A stretch of DNA of 64,000 nucleotides from Callipepla californica brunnescens (GCA_023055505.1 JALIRH010000049.1:3534001-3598000), one strand, 5' to 3'; shown: positions 1 to 11,879, counted from the stretch's first letter. The notes: generated from the sequence alone by a model not told the origin. Program-made: numbers and translations.

Positions 1-1775
1 GCCTTTCAACTATATGGAACTCCTAAAATATTAACGCTGTAAAAAGCACTCTTTTCTCATCTACAGTTTTGTTTTATGCATTTATTAAGGTTCAAACTAA
101 GTTAATTGTCTATGTATTCCTTCCTCTGATGATTATTAGTTGTATTAGAAAGAAAAAAAAAATAGAAAAACTACGTTCTATATCAAAAATATATTCGTTC
201 ACAGAAATAGCCAATAAACCACACTTACATGTTTCCAGTGCCATTTCTGAAAAAGACCTTCTTGAAAACAGAGGTCATAAACTCAGTGGACTGTTGACTG
301 CTTTGCTTGCTCATTCTGTGTTGTATTGCCTTTCTCATATTAAATCAAATAATTTAATGCTGAGTAAGAGGATAACTGGCTTTGTAAATCTAAGACACTT
401 AATAGGAAATATGTAATGTAACAGATTGTGAAATCATAATATTTCCAGCAGTCAAAGCAGCTGAGCTTTTAGGAAAGACAAGCCTGTGTGAGTACAAACG
501 AGGTAATAGATCAGTGTGGAAAAACATAAAATGTAAAAACCTAATGTAAAAGCAGTTTGGTTATTTGTAAGTTTTTCCCCTCGGGAAAGGATTTGAAAGA
601 TTCAGACTACTCTGAGTGAATGAATAAGATGAAGTAGGTAAAGCGCTGATGTGTTATAAGCTTGCTTAAGCTTTTCAAGAATTAGCTTTTAACACCGAGG
701 CCAGCCAGGGGTGGGAAAATCAATTTATCCAAATATGTTGGCATATTTGTGAGATGAAAATGTGAAACCCAGTATAAGCAGAGAGATTTCCTGAGAACAA
801 TTGGGCTACTGCTCACTACCTCTAAACAGAAGTAACCAGAAGGCACTATGATGTAAGTACCGTGTGATATGCATCAAGTGACTTGGAAGAACCATTTCAA
901 ATGAAGTCCTAAGCAGCGATAACCTTCTGAACAGAGTAAATGGGAGATAGTTTGTGCAGTAGCTTTTGGGCCAGTGTCAGCGCAAGAAAATGTTAAGAAT
1001 GTGGTCTCAGCGGTATTCTTAAAAAATTGTTTAACCTTAAACAAATCTCAAAACCTACTCAGGAGACATAGCAAGAGGAACATGCTGGTTTGAACATATC
1101 AAGGATATTCACCATTCTGAAGAGCTATTGTAACTAGCTTGGAGGAGAAGAGGAAGATGAAGGAATAAGAGAAGGTGAATCAAAGCCATTTGCAGAAGAG
1201 AAAGCCATCCTGCTGGCATTACATACTGCTGAACAAGAAAAGTGGCCAGTGTCTTCACTCTGTACTATTGGATGGTGGTAAATGCACTGTGGGGACGGTT
1301 ACAGTCATGGAAGCAGAGCAACTGAAAAAATTCCTGCTGCACTTCACCTTTTCATCCTTAGGCCATTTGGTAACCTGAATAAAATATTATGGTCTAAACT
1401 TCTCAAAATTGTTCTTCTCTACTTCTTCACGTTATTTCAGATTTGGTTAAAATCAGAAGTTTTGCTTTCATTGGATTTGCTAAGCTTTGGTTCTGGAATA
1501 GTATACAACGGGATGTGCTACCCTTGCCTCCTCCGCAGCTTGACTGGGAGAACCTTCCCTTCCTCCAGAGAGATGCTTGCTTCTGGATAACAGCCCCGGA
1601 CTCCTTCGGGGTAGGTAGCCTAGAAATCGCATCTTTCGTGGAGGCAGCAGCATGCCCAGTAGCTACCCTTTCCACCTCCCAGGCGTGGATGGTCAGCGTT
1701 TGGCCTCGTCCGGTGCCTGCTCTAATCGTGGATAGCAGGCCTGGACTCCTCCACAGTCCTCCTGGACTGTCTGAA
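1..1775. other. AT-rich intergenic DNA
   Basis: I see no supported gene here. The short open frames (for example 69-416 and 1443-1886) have no recognisable domain, no convincing splice signals and composition like their surroundings. No repeat family was recognised up to the degenerate repeat at about 1780. Confidence 0.5.
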
Positions 1776-1779
1776 CACA

Positions 1780-2030
1780 ATAGGACAGTCCTTAACCATA
1801 GCCCAAAATGGGAGTCCTTTACTGTAATCCAGAATGGGAACCAGTGGTGCTTGTCTTTATCGCAAAAGGCAAGTCCTTCATCCTAACGTAATATGGTAAC
1901 TCTTTACCCTAAATGCTATTCCAAAACAGTAACCTTTATCTTAATCCCAAGGGATAATCCTTCAACCTTTACAGTAACACAAATTGGTAACAGTTAATCC
2001 AAAACAGTAACCTGAAACTCTTACCACCAA
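1780..2030 (+). repeat. Degenerate short tandem repeat rich in TAACC / CCTAA words
   Basis: Words such as AGTAACC, CCTTAACC, TTACCCTAA and TCCAAAA recur every 25-40 bases with many substitutions (for example near 1790, 1905, 1930, 1985 and 2010). It resembles an old decayed minisatellite with telomere-like C-strand words. The period is not clean, so the class is tentative. Confidence 0.35.
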
Positions 2031-2199
2031 AGGGTCTGCAGTGAACAAACACTGAATGGTCCCATGAACCTTCATCCAGAGTGGGATGAGGCTGAGCTTG
2101 TCTGCTCCCGGGGCTGTCCTCAGGCACTGGACATGGTGAGCGGCTGCAGGCAGCACAGCTCACAGGTGAGCTGCCTGGAACGAGCTGCCAGCTGTCCTT

Positions 2200-2213
2200 G
2201 GGGGGGGGGGGGG
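2200..2213 (+). repeat. Poly(G) run
   Basis: An uninterrupted run of about 14 G lies in otherwise mixed sequence. It is a slippage-prone mononucleotide tract and a possible assembly weak point. A second G-rich run lies near 5910. Confidence 0.8.
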
Positions 2214-2589
2214 GCCGTCATCATCATGGAGATGCATTGTGACATCAGTGTCCAGGAGTTACAGGAGCCTGGGTGATGTCATCTGTGCAACATCCTCTGG
2301 CTGGCCTGGAGCCACAGCCTCCAAGCTTTTTTGGCCCTGAACCCTAACCAGCAAAAGTCTGATGTCCTGCACTTGGTCCCTGTGAGCAGCATCTCTGTGG
2401 CTGTAGGACGATATTACCAGCTGTGTGGATTCTGTCACAGCAGTCAGAAAACATTATTTATAGAATTCTGCCAAAGGACAGATTTTCTGTTAATAGTGCA
2501 ACTTCATAGTATCCTCCTTTCCCCGGGATTTGTTTAAAACCTCTTTGTATAACACTGGTGACAGATTAAAATGGTGTTGCTGGCCAGAA

Positions 2590-2696
2590 AATCAGCATTC
2601 CATGGAACTGGAGCATTAACTCTTCAACTCCCAGTGCTCTGCATGATGTTGTGTTGTGGAATACTGATAACAAAATAAAATGATAAAACCACAACA
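2590..2696 (-). mobile_element. LTR-like fragment related to the ERV LTR at 48 kb
   Basis: The order of words here (CATGGAACTGGAG, ATTAACTCTT, GCATGATGTT, GTGGAATACTGATAAC, ATGATAAAACCACA) matches, with substitutions, the outer part of the LTR at 48420-48513 (TATGGAGCTGGAG, ATTAGCTCTT, ACATGATGTT, TCGAATACCAATACC, CATAAAACCATGACA). The fragment therefore corresponds to the U3 end of a minus-strand LTR. I could not follow the other LTR end, so this is a truncated or highly diverged copy. The family link is inferred from the sequence only. Confidence 0.5.
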
Positions 2697-2731
2697 TTTC
2701 ACCCTTTATTCCACATCTCTACATCATGCTT

Positions 2732-2788
2732 TATATATATACATATACATATATATACATATACATATACATATATATATACACATAC
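2732..2788. repeat. TATACA / TA microsatellite
   Basis: This is an alternating array of ATATAC and TATA units, about 57 bases long, directly after the LTR-like fragment. Confidence 0.85.
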
Positions 2789-2825
2789 AAACAAACAGTA
2801 ATTAACATGCATTGCTGTCTCACTC

Positions 2826-2892
2826 CAATTGATTGGACTCAGTGATCTCTAGAGGTCCCTCCCAGCCCCTACAATTCTTTGATTCTGTGTGA
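2826..2892 (+). mobile_element. CR1 LINE 3' tail fragment
   Basis: The words TTGGACTCAGTGATCTCTAG and AGGTCCCTCCCAGCCCCTAC, followed by ATTCTTTGATTCTGTGTGATT, are the characteristic CR1 3' end with its short direct repeat of ATTCTRTG type. Only about 65 bases remain, a typical 5'-truncated insertion. Confidence 0.8.
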
Positions 2893-4090
2893 TTGCGTAT
2901 ATCTCATAAACTGGATAGCTATGCTATGTGGGATGGAACACATGCTTACATAACTGTTTTCATTAATTATTATGGAAGGTTCCCTGGTTTGGTCCAGACC
3001 TCTAATTATTATCTGCTTTTGTTAGATGAAGTTGGCAGCAATGAAGGAACCCTGAGGACTGTCAGAGGGGACTTAAGGGCATCAGGGCAGTTAGTTCAAG
3101 GAGCAGGGAGCTCAGGTGGTGTTCTCCTTGATCCCCTCAGTAGCAGGGAAAACTGTATACAAGGGGATGTGTTCAGCTTTCATCTGAGGCCGAAGATTTA
3201 AATAAGACAGACTTTGCACCTACCATTACCATTTTTAAAAGCCACGTATTCTTATCCAAGTGTTAATCGAGTCAGATGAATCTGACCTCAAACATATCAG
3301 TGAGGATTTTCTTGAGCAACAGGTTACGAAATATTATTCTGTCATTTCAAGCCACTTAAAAGCACTACCAGAAGACAAAGAAGAAAACAAAACCACAAAA
3401 ATGCACCACCTAGCCACAATGGTAGCACGTCATTACAGAACAGCAACAGTAATTTTGTCACTTCCCTGCCACCCTCCAAGAGCTAACTTTCATCAGCAAT
3501 ATCAAATATCAAATAATCTTTTATTCTCTCACTTGTGCGTGGATTTTATTATTGTTCATGATATTTCAGGGCTAATAAACCAAATTCCATTTTCACAGTG
3601 CAAAGCTGCACAAGTTGTTCACTGTAAACCAAGTCTAGGGGAGATTAACAGGAAGAGAAGTGAGAAATGGACGTGCATTCCACCTGATTTCTCAACTGCT
3701 CAAAGGTCAGAAGTCGAGTCACTTCACAGAGAAACTAAAATGCTACTCTTGCAAAAGATGCCAGTGTTATTCTCGGTGATATTAATTTCTGGGCTTTGGA
3801 GATAAAGTTCTTCATTCATTTAAAAGATATCTTGTGAAAGAATCTGAATTAGATTAAATCATCATTTCAGGAAGGAATGTGCCAAATTACACACAGCTAA
3901 TTAGGATAGTCAGGAAACTGGCCTATCCACCAGTTTACAGGCAGTGTCTTTTATCTGTAACTATCTCTTTGCAGCAGGAAGAGCGTTTTATTGGAATTTA
4001 TCAAAGGCTTGGGAATAATCTCGTTAAGAAAGACTATGTCAAAAGCAAAAACAAATATTCCCCATAGCATAGTTAGAATTGCTTAGAAAG
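2893..4090. other. Intergenic, no gene recognised
   Basis: A 181-codon open frame (3260-3805) exists. It has no recognisable domain, no splice context and low-complexity content, so I do not call it a gene. No repeat family was recognised. Confidence 0.45.
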
Positions 4091-4545
4091 AAAAAAAAAG
4101 AGAAAAGAGAACTTATCCAAGGGGTGAAATGCTTCTCCTGTGAGGACAGGATGAAAGAGCTGGAGCTGTTCAGCCTGGAGAAAAGAAGGCTCTGAGGTGT
4201 CCTGAGAGCAACGTTTCAGTATCCAGAAGAGAGTTACAGGAAAGGAGACGGATGCTTTAGCAGGGTCTGTGGTGACAGAACAAGGGGAAATTGCTTCAGG
4301 CTCGAAGAGGGTAGATTTAGGTTGGATATAAGTAAAAAGTCTTTTACACTGAGGGTGGTGAGGCACTGGAACAGGTTGTCCAGAGATGTGATTGATGCCC
4401 CACCCCTGGAGACCTCCAAGATGAGGCTGGATCAGGCCCTGAGCAACCTGACCTAGCTGTGATGTCCCTGTTCATTGCAAGAGGGTCAGGCTAGATTGCC
4501 TTTCAAGGTCTCTTCCAACTCTAAGGATTCTGTGATTCTATCCTT
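4090..4545 (+). mobile_element. CR1 LINE 3' portion
   Basis: The sequence runs through the region after CR1 ORF2 (GGATGAAAGAGCTGGAGCTG, TTCAGCCTGGAGAAAAGAAG, then a GTGGTGAGGCACTGGAACAG block) to the 3' tail TCTTCCAACTCTAAGGATTC TGTGATTCT. It is diverged and contains small indels, so it is an old 5'-truncated copy on the plus strand. Confidence 0.9.
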
Positions 4546-6900
4546 TTAGCCCCCAGTGAAACTGCAAATGGAGAAGTGGAACAAATCGTGACAGACTGAA
4601 GAACTCAGGGGCCAAAGGTGGAAAACATATCAGTTTAGGTGCCGTTCTCCTGAATTTTACAGGTGACGGTTTGTTCTTCGTGTGAACAGCTGGATGCATA
4701 ACCAGTGCTGTAACTAGTGCTTTGGCTTTCAGGACTATCATCACCTCTTTCAGACATGTACTGTTGGAGCAATAGATAGTATTTCTAGAGAAGGAAATCC
4801 TCCATCATAGACATTTTTCTAGGCAAATTTCTAGGCAAATTCCAGCTCAAAACTCCAGGCCCCAGAACAGTTTGACTTAGTACTTACCATAATGTCCTGT
4901 AACACATAGAAAGCCTGGCTTTAAATAATTACTGCTCTACCTCATATACCCAGTAAAATTGCCTCCAAGCATAGTGTCTGGTTCCATAAGTTTATTTGTT
5001 ATCGATACAAAGTATAGCAACTTAAACAGGAAAAGCCAATTACTGCCCACACCTAGGACATGAAATAACAAGGCTCTCAGGAGCTCGATTATTGGTACCA
5101 ATATTTAGACATAAAAGATTTAGACATCAAAAATTAAAAATCCTGGACAATTGGAATTCCTTTTTTCCCTATGAATATGTCCACCCTTTTTTCTTTATTT
5201 TCCCAATCTTCTTTATTTTCCCAAATTAAAAAGGTCTCCAAAAGATTTTGATCTGCAAATACAGATCATAAGAATTTTGAACATTTAAAAAGCTACATAT
5301 CAGAAAAGAGTGTCTGTTTTTTTATTTTATTTTTTATTTTTTTATTTTTATTTTATTCTTCACATTGCTTGATACAACTGAAAAAGAACATGCATTGATT
5401 TGTATTTTAAAATGCAGAAATAGTAGTGTAGAAGTGAATTGTGAAGGGACAGAAAGCTTTAGCAAATGACAAACGCTGATCTAGCTAATTAGATACCGAG
5501 ACTAAAATACTTTCTATAAAGCATGGGTGAAAGTACAGATAGGGAATGGCTACATTTCAGTTCCTACCCACACGGCTATAAAATCTGTGCAGTCAGTACC
5601 ATGAAACTGGAAAATAAACTTCTGTTCTAAATCAAAGAAATAGGCGTGGTCTAAACTCCACTATTTAGAAGACGTGGTATCACAAACAGTGTTAACGTTC
5701 TTTGACAGCGTTCACAACCACTAGAAAATTGAAGTCATCACGAAACTGCAGCTAACTTACAATCTTCTGGCCCTAGGACATACGTTGTTGATGTGTGTTA
5801 TTTTGGAAGCCCCATCTGTTAGGAGCCAGGCTTTATATACTCAAGAATTACTAAATTCCTCAGAGACCAGGTGACAGGGCAAATTAATTTGGAAAGAAAT
5901 AGAAAAGTCGGGGGGGGGAGGGAACAGAAAAATTGTAGGATAAAGTGAATTCAGCATGTTCAGAATGTACTGAATGAGGAGCGGGATAAAGAAAGGAAGA
6001 ATATACATGGCAAAATGCAGAGAAGGGGAAGGCAGAAATGGAAAGGAGCGTGTTACATCCAGAAAAAATGACTGGGATATTTTTTGGGTTACAAGGAGCA
6101 GAAATGTATGGGAGAATCAAAAACTCTGAAGATATTCTCATGAAAATGTCCCTGAGAATCTCGATGCTCTCAATAACTACACAATCATATCTTTGTCAAA
6201 TCCATCGACAGTGCCATCTGTAAACCAAAAGAGATTGAATCTCACTTCTGATGAGTGTTTGAAAGCCGTTGTAATGTAAAATGGGGAAGAGACGAGAATA
6301 AAGGAAGAATACCAGAGATTTACTGACTTATTTTTTTAAACTTCTCAGTCCAAGCGGCAAATTCCTAGTTTTTCACACAGGAAGTGCTCAGAGAAAACTA
6401 ACAAGATAGATAGATAGAAATACCACAACTGATTCTTATCAATGCAGAAGCAAGACATTTCTGGCAAGAACACAGGGAACTATACAGTTGCATTAGGGTT
6501 TCTTTAAAGAGCATCTGGTGTCACATGTTTCTGCAGTCCTCGTCCTTGCATGTTTCCAGTGCCAGGAACAGATGAGACAGAGCAGTAAGGTTCAGCTGAT
6601 CTAATTTCAATATTCATTCCTGTAGTAGTCTATTGGCTATACATCTATAATAATCAGGCATATTGCTTCAATTGAAAAGTACATCTGTAATATATGATTA
6701 TTATACATTATTATAAATCATACACCTATACACAATCATTAATAACAGTATTATATCAATAGAATACATGCATTACTCAGAATTAATTCATATTAGCTCG
6801 CCTCGAACCCAAATACAGGCATGCATAAATTGTGAAACCAACAGCAGTACAAATGAGTTTGGAAACGTTGTGATGTTACAGAGAAATCCAGTATATCCTA
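4546..6900. other. AT-rich intergenic DNA with simple repeats
   Basis: No gene is supported. A T-rich TTTTA/TTTATT stretch occupies about 5316-5358, a G run lies at about 5909-5921, a short GATA run is at 6403-6418, and an AT-rich stretch with ATTATA words lies at 6640-6765. Confidence 0.5.
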
Positions 6901-6904
6901 AGGT

Positions 6905-7205
6905 TATGTCAGACTCTTTTCAGTGGTGGTGCATGGTGATAGGACGAGGAGAAATGGCCACAAACTGAAGCATAGGAAGTTCTGCGCAAACGTGTGGGAA
7001 CTTCTTCACAGTGCAGTGACGGAGCGCTGGCACAGGCTGCACACAGAGGTGGTGGAGTCTCCTTCTCTGGAGATGTTCAAGACCCACCTGGATGCCTACC
7101 TGTGCAACCTGGGCTGGGAGCTGCTTTGGCAGGGGGCTGGACTCAGTGATCTCTAGAGGTCCCTTCCAGCCCCTACCCAGAATTCTGTGATTCTGTGACA
7201 ATATT
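6905..7205 (+). mobile_element. CR1 LINE 3' end
   Basis: It carries the CR1 terminal region: GGTGATAGGACGAGGAGAAA, a GAAGTTCTGCGCAAACGTG block, GAGCGCTGGCACAGGCTGC, GGTGGTGGAGTCTCCTTCTC, then CTAGAGGTCCCTTCCAGCCC and ATTCTGTGATTCTGTGAC. It is 5'-truncated and carries no coding capacity. Confidence 0.92.
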
Positions 7206-7209
7206 TTAC

Positions 7210-7400
7210 CTATGTGAGTAGCGTGGCCACCAAAAGGACAAATCCCTAGCGCTGTTCAAGAAGCGTTTAGATGAGGTGCTAAGGGATTGGATTGAGTAGT
7301 TTGGTGGGTAGGGATGGTGGTGTGAGGATGGTTGGACTAGATGATCTTGGAGGTCCTTTCCAACCTCATGAATCTATGAATCTATGGATCTATAAATGAA
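7210..7400 (+). mobile_element. CR1 LINE 3' end, second subfamily
   Basis: CAAATCCCTAGCGCTGTTCA and TTGGACTAGATGATCTTGGA, followed by GGTCCTTTCCAACCTCATG, end in three ATCTATGAATCTATG-like tail units. The subfamily differs from the copy ending at 7200, so these are two insertions placed side by side. Confidence 0.85.
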
Positions 7401-7429
7401 GTGGTGCACAGGAGACGCTCAAGTAACAT

Positions 7430-7790
7430 AGATTCATAGATTCATAGATGAGGCTGGACAAGCACGAGCTGCCCTTTGTGAACCCGTGCTGGCTGGGTCT
7501 GATCCCCTGGTTGCCATGCACATGCCGTGTGATCTCCCTCAAGATCAACCGCCCCATAACTTTCCCTGATACCGAGGTCAGGCTGACAGGCCTGCAGTTC
7601 CCCGGATCTTCCTTACGGTCTTTCTTGTAGATGGGAGTCACATCGGCAAGCCTCCAATCTTGTGGGACCTCTCCAGATGACCAGGAATGCTGATAGATGG
7701 CAGAAAGCGGCTCGGCAATCACCTCTGCCACTTCCCTCAGCACCCTTGGGTGGATCCCATCTGAAACAGAACAGAAAGATAGCAGGCCAA
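7430..7790 (-). mobile_element. CR1 LINE ORF2 reverse transcriptase fragment
   Basis: The minus-strand translation contains the CR1 reverse-transcriptase N-terminal region: PRVLREVAEVIAEPLSAIYQ, then SGEVPQDWRLADVTPIYKK, then NCRPVSLTSVSGKVMGRLI and SQHGFTKGSSCLSSLI. The catalytic FADD box is absent. The fragment is truncated on both sides. It starts after a GATTCATAGATTCATAG repeat at 7429-7447, which resembles a CR1 tail. Confidence 0.9.
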
Positions 7791-7849
7791 AAGCTACAGC
7801 ACTGAGATAGGCAGGACATGCTGCTGAGTGCAGGCAAAACACTCTCAAG

Positions 7850-10316
7850 TCCTTATCTCTGTGAGCCCATTGAATAAGCCCATCAAGAATTACAGCTTTC
7901 AGTACTAACTGTTTGTCACCAGCTCTGTAAGAATGTATAATGACAGCTAATTAAGGACAATTCAGTCATAGTAATAACCTCCTTGTTGGAAAATGTGGAT
8001 AGGTATCCAGATTTAGATCAATTGTTTCAAGTCTCTTTTTTTTTTTTTTTTTTTTGAGTTCAAAATATCGGAATTTGTCAGCTCACATCATTCCTAGAAT
8101 ACATGAGCTGCCAACAAAGCCAGACACCTGTTAGAGAAAATGACAAAAAACAAGAAAGAACAATGGGAGCCGAAACATACAGTAACTCAGTTTTCCATTA
8201 CACTGATGTCTTAAGTTTGATAGTCTAAAAGAGCAAAAAGAATACTGGAAGTGAAAAAAATAAAAATAAAAATCAGAACGTACCTGAATACAACACCAAA
8301 ACTGCATTTTTTTCCCCCACATGAATCCTGCTTTTTTTATTTTGCGAGGTATTCATATATTTTCCTCTATTGCATTCCAAACACACACACACACACACAC
8401 ACTCAAAATACTGGTAGGACACACTCTGTGCTCCTTTCACAATATCAGAACATGTTGGACATGAGTAAAAAATAGAGGAAGATGAAGAAGTTTTCTCTGC
8501 TATCCATCTGTCAATACATATCCTATGCAGTTCTCACTGCACGTTCCTCTGAGTCAGCAATTGACCTCAAGGGATAAAGACATGGAGCATCCAGAATGGA
8601 TCAAACAGAACTGGCATGCTGCCCTGCAGTGCACTGTGATTTTAGCACTCTTCCTTCATCAAGAACTTATTTTCTTCATCTCTGCAATTATTTTTCTCCT
8701 CTACTAACGGCCTATGTATTTGAGGGGCAACTCTCCTTAGTTTCTCAGAAGTTTCTCTTTAGTTTTCTCAACTACCCCCCTCTTTTTTTTTTTTTTTTTG
8801 TAAGATTTCCCCCCGTCAAAATTAGCCAGATTCTCTAGTTAGCCTAACTTTAAAATGAATATTCCTTATGGAAGATTAAGTGGGTAAAAACGAAACTAAA
8901 AGGCAAAAGTATCTTGAATAGGTGAATTCACGTCATTCTTCGATTCAATCTGCAGCCTGCACACAGTGACTTCCAGCTGACAGGACTTTTTTGTTGCCAT
9001 CTCAGTGCCTTTCAGCTTTTAATGATTCCATAATAACTGAGACTTTGTGCAGAACAGCAGCAGATGAAATGATTTCTGCTTTTTCTGACGTTAGCATTCA
9101 AACCAATCAAGAGCTGGTAAATTTTGGCTTATTCTGTGTTTGTTGACATCAGACTCCTCACGGGTTAAAAAGATGGAGGGAACACCACTGTGTTCCATAT
9201 CACTACAAATGAGCCATGTGTATCAATTCTGGGCAGCATCACCAGATGAGAATTTTCACAACTCCTGTCATACTTTACACAACACGTTCTCGGTTAAGCC
9301 CCCCCCCATCCCTCCCCGCCTGTTTCTTTCAGTCGAAAACAAAGATGAAAACTACTGGATATCTTTGCCATTATTTAAGGCTTTCACTGATTTCACATAA
9401 TATATGAATCTATCCTTTATCTATTCAAGGCTCAGTGAGTTCAATTGCAAGAGGCTTGTTCTCACCTTACGTCTTAGAAAAAGATACGTTCAGATAAAGA
9501 AACTGCTGTAAGCTATGCAGTAAGTATCTGATATAACTATTAGTGTCATGAAATAACTCCTGGGGGGAAGTAACTCCTTGCAGTAAATGCAAAGGAACCG
9601 GTATGTACATGACAAGACTCATTTGGCCAAGTATAAGCAGCTACAGCTGGCCAGGTGAGGAACTTCTCTCTATCTAGACAAGGAAAAGAATTCCTGCAAC
9701 ATAGAGATGTTCATTGGAATCGAACTACCACAAGCCTACCCTGAAAAACAGATGCTCTGCAATTCTATCGCATTCTCTTTTGGCTAATTTTGTCTTGTTT
9801 CTGCTGTTAAAGCTGAACATTTTTAATTATCAAGTCTGGCTTCTGTTAAGTATTTGTCTTTTTGTTTGTTTGTTTCAAATGCCAGTTAATTATATATATT
9901 TTGGAGTTAATTTTTTTTTTTCCTGAGTAACACTAACCAAATTAAACAGCTAAATGAACTTAAGAGGCTCAAAAATTGTTTTGGGTTTGAACAAAAAATA
10001 CATTTCTTCAAGAATACAGAAGGACTTTGAAGACAACACATTCAAACCAAAGAGGAGAACATCTCCTATCACTGATAAATGCTAAAAGAGGCAGCTTAGG
10101 GAACGCTTACTGACCCTTATTCCTGTGGCAGTTTAAGCAATGAGCTACTTCTCTCAATTAATACTTCAGAAATTTCCCACTCGAGTTCCTTCAGAAATCC
10201 TGCCAACTTTTTTCACCAATTGCTACTTTCAATTTTATCGATTTACTCAGAAACGAGTTCTTCTGACACTTTAAGACTGTTCTTCCTATGTTTCCAGAGA
10301 AAATAAATGCTCTACA
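7850..10316. other. AT-rich intergenic DNA
   Basis: No gene is supported. It holds poly(T) tracts at about 8035-8056 and 8779-8796, a (CA)n tract at 8381-8402, and C-rich runs near 9300. Open frames in this stretch are short and lack recognisable motifs. Confidence 0.5.
8381..8402. repeat. (CA)11 microsatellite
   Basis: A perfect ACACAC tract of 22 bases. Confidence 0.95.
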
Positions 10317-10319
10317 GTG

Positions 10320-10960
10320 GGAAACTCACAAGTGATTCTTTGCGGTGAAGGCTTCCTCAGTAATCTCTCCGCTGTGAGCCCTGCATATTCTCCAGCACGC
10401 TTCTGCTTCTGTCAAGCAGAAAAAAAAAAAAGCCTTATGGTTACTCTTGCAGTTCGCTGCGTGGTCCTTCCAACAGACATCCAGATGGTTGATGTTCCCC
10501 ATCAGGATGAGATCCTGTGCGCACAATGCCTCCCACATCTGAAGCAGGAAAGCCTCATGAACAGTCTCCCCTCCATCAGGTGGCCTGGAGGATACCCCTA
10601 TCACCATCTGGCCTCTGTTAGTCCCGTCCTTAATTCTAGCCCACAGAGTAAGGAACAGAGTAAGGAACACCTTTCTCAGCCAGAGCTCCTCACAGTCTAT
10701 CCAGTCTTTGCCATAGAGGGCAACTCCCCCACCCTTCCTACCTCACCTATCCCATCTAAAGAGCCAGTACCCCTCAGTGGAGGTGTACCATGTATGGGAG
10801 TCACCCCCCATGTTTCCATGACAGCAACAAGGTCACAACTTCCCAAGTGCATCACGCTTTCCAGTTCACCCTGCTGATTTCCCAGGCTGCGTGCATTGCT
10901 CTAAAGGCACTTCAGCTGGGCTTTGCATCTCACCACCTTTACAGAAGAGCTAGGATCCCC
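10320..10960 (-). mobile_element. CR1 LINE ORF2 endonuclease-domain fragment
   Basis: Read on the minus strand, pieces of the apurinic-endonuclease domain of CR1 ORF2 appear in order: a LKCL..NARSLGNKQGEL-like start, DLVAVMETWWDDSHTW, then ARIKDGTNRGQMVIGVSSRP, AFLLQMWEALCAQDLILMGN and INHLDVCWKDHAAN. Stops and frameshifts separate the blocks (around 10670-10730), and the copy ends in poly(T) at 10430 on the plus strand. It is a dead fragment. Confidence 0.88.
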
Positions 10961-11294
10961 TAGACGGCAGCATCCCCCTGCCCTAGTCCATCCCTTTGTA
11001 CTCCACCATCTTCGCCCACAAGTTTCCATAGGAGCCCTCCAACGACCCACTCAACCCCAGCGGTCCTCATTTTGTCCCCCTCAGACCTCGTTGAAAGACC
11101 TCCCAACGAGTCCCCCCAGTTCCTCAGCTAAGATCCTCTTACCCCTCAGGGACAGGCTACTTCCATCTCCTCAAACCAGCCGACATCATCCTCGCACCCT
11201 GACTCCTCCTCCTCTCCGTCCTGCCTGCCGGCTCCCGGAGGCCGTTTCTGGGCCTGTTGCCGTTGCCCTGGCAACGTCCACGCCGTGTCAGCCG

Positions 11295-11366
11295 CTCTCG
11301 CGAGAACTGCCCGGCCGAGAGCTGCGGGCGCTCTCGCGAGAACTGCCCGGCCGAGAGCTGCGGGCG
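11295..11366 (+). promoter_or_regulatory. Two tandem 36-bp units, each with a TCTCGCGAGA palindrome
   Basis: A 36-bp unit at 11295-11330 is repeated without change at 11331-11366. Each copy opens with the palindrome TCTCGCGAGA (11296-11305 and 11332-11341), a well-known CpG-island promoter motif (CGCG box, bound by BANP; also linked to Kaiso). The second copy ends eight bases before an ATG in a start-like context at 11374. Confidence 0.75.
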
Positions 11367-11373
11367 CTCTGCT

Positions 11374-11390
11374 ATGGCGGGGATCCCTGC
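11374..11390 (+). other. Candidate first coding exon (ATG to splice donor)
   Basis: GCTATGGCGG gives an ATG with G at +4, five codons (MAGIP) plus two bases, then a GTGAGG donor at 11391. It lies just downstream of the paired CGCG boxes, as expected for a housekeeping first exon. No phase-matched second exon could be identified, so this may be a decayed or orphan promoter. Confidence 0.3.
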
Positions 11391-11429
11391 GTGAGGGACA
11401 GGGCCGCAGATGTTAGCCCTGGTTATTGT

Positions 11430-11818
11430 GGCTCCGTCCCTCCGTCCCGTCCCGCTCCGCTCCGCTCCGCCCCTCCGTCCGTCCGTCCGTCCCGCTCCGC
11501 TCCGTCCGTCCGTCCCGCTCCGCTCTGCTCCGCTCCGCCCCGCTCCGTCCGTCGGTCCCGTCCCGTCCCGCTCCGCTCCGTCCCTCCGTCCCGTGCCGCT
11601 CCGCTCTGTCCGTCCCGTCTCATCCCGCTCCGCTCCGCTCCGCTCCGCTCCGTCCGTCCCGCCCCGCCCCGCCCCGCCCCGCCCCGCTCCGCTCCGCTCC
11701 GTCCGTCCGTCCCTTCCCGTCCCGTCCCGCTCCGCTCCGCTCCGCTCCGTCCCGTGCCGCTCCGCTCCGCTCCGCTCTGTCCGTCCCGTCTCATCCCGCC
11801 CCGCTCCGCTCCGCTCCA
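11430..11818 (+). repeat. CCGCT / CCGT pentamer-tetramer array
   Basis: An imperfect array of CCGCT and CCCGT pentamers mixed with CCGT tetramers and a GCCCC block at 11660-11690, about 390 bp. Its long open frames (Arg/Pro/Ser-rich on plus, Gly/Arg/Glu-rich on minus) follow from the repeat and are not genes. Confidence 0.9.
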
Positions 11819-11879
11819 GCGTCCCCTTCTGCAGCGCCTCCGCCTCAGATAACGGCTCTGTCACCGCCTGCGCTTGCGT

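Larger units (their letters stand above)
11160..11850. promoter_or_regulatory. CpG island
   Basis: GC and CpG content rise abruptly at about 11200 and stay high to about 11850, against the AT-rich sequence on both sides. The island includes the two CGCG-box motifs, a candidate first exon at 11374-11390 and the CCGCT array. Bird CpG islands usually mark promoters. The gene served is not identified. Confidence 0.65.

Noticed and set aside
3260..3805. 181-codon open frame
   Set aside because: It has no recognisable domain or splice context and reads as chance open sequence in AT-rich DNA.
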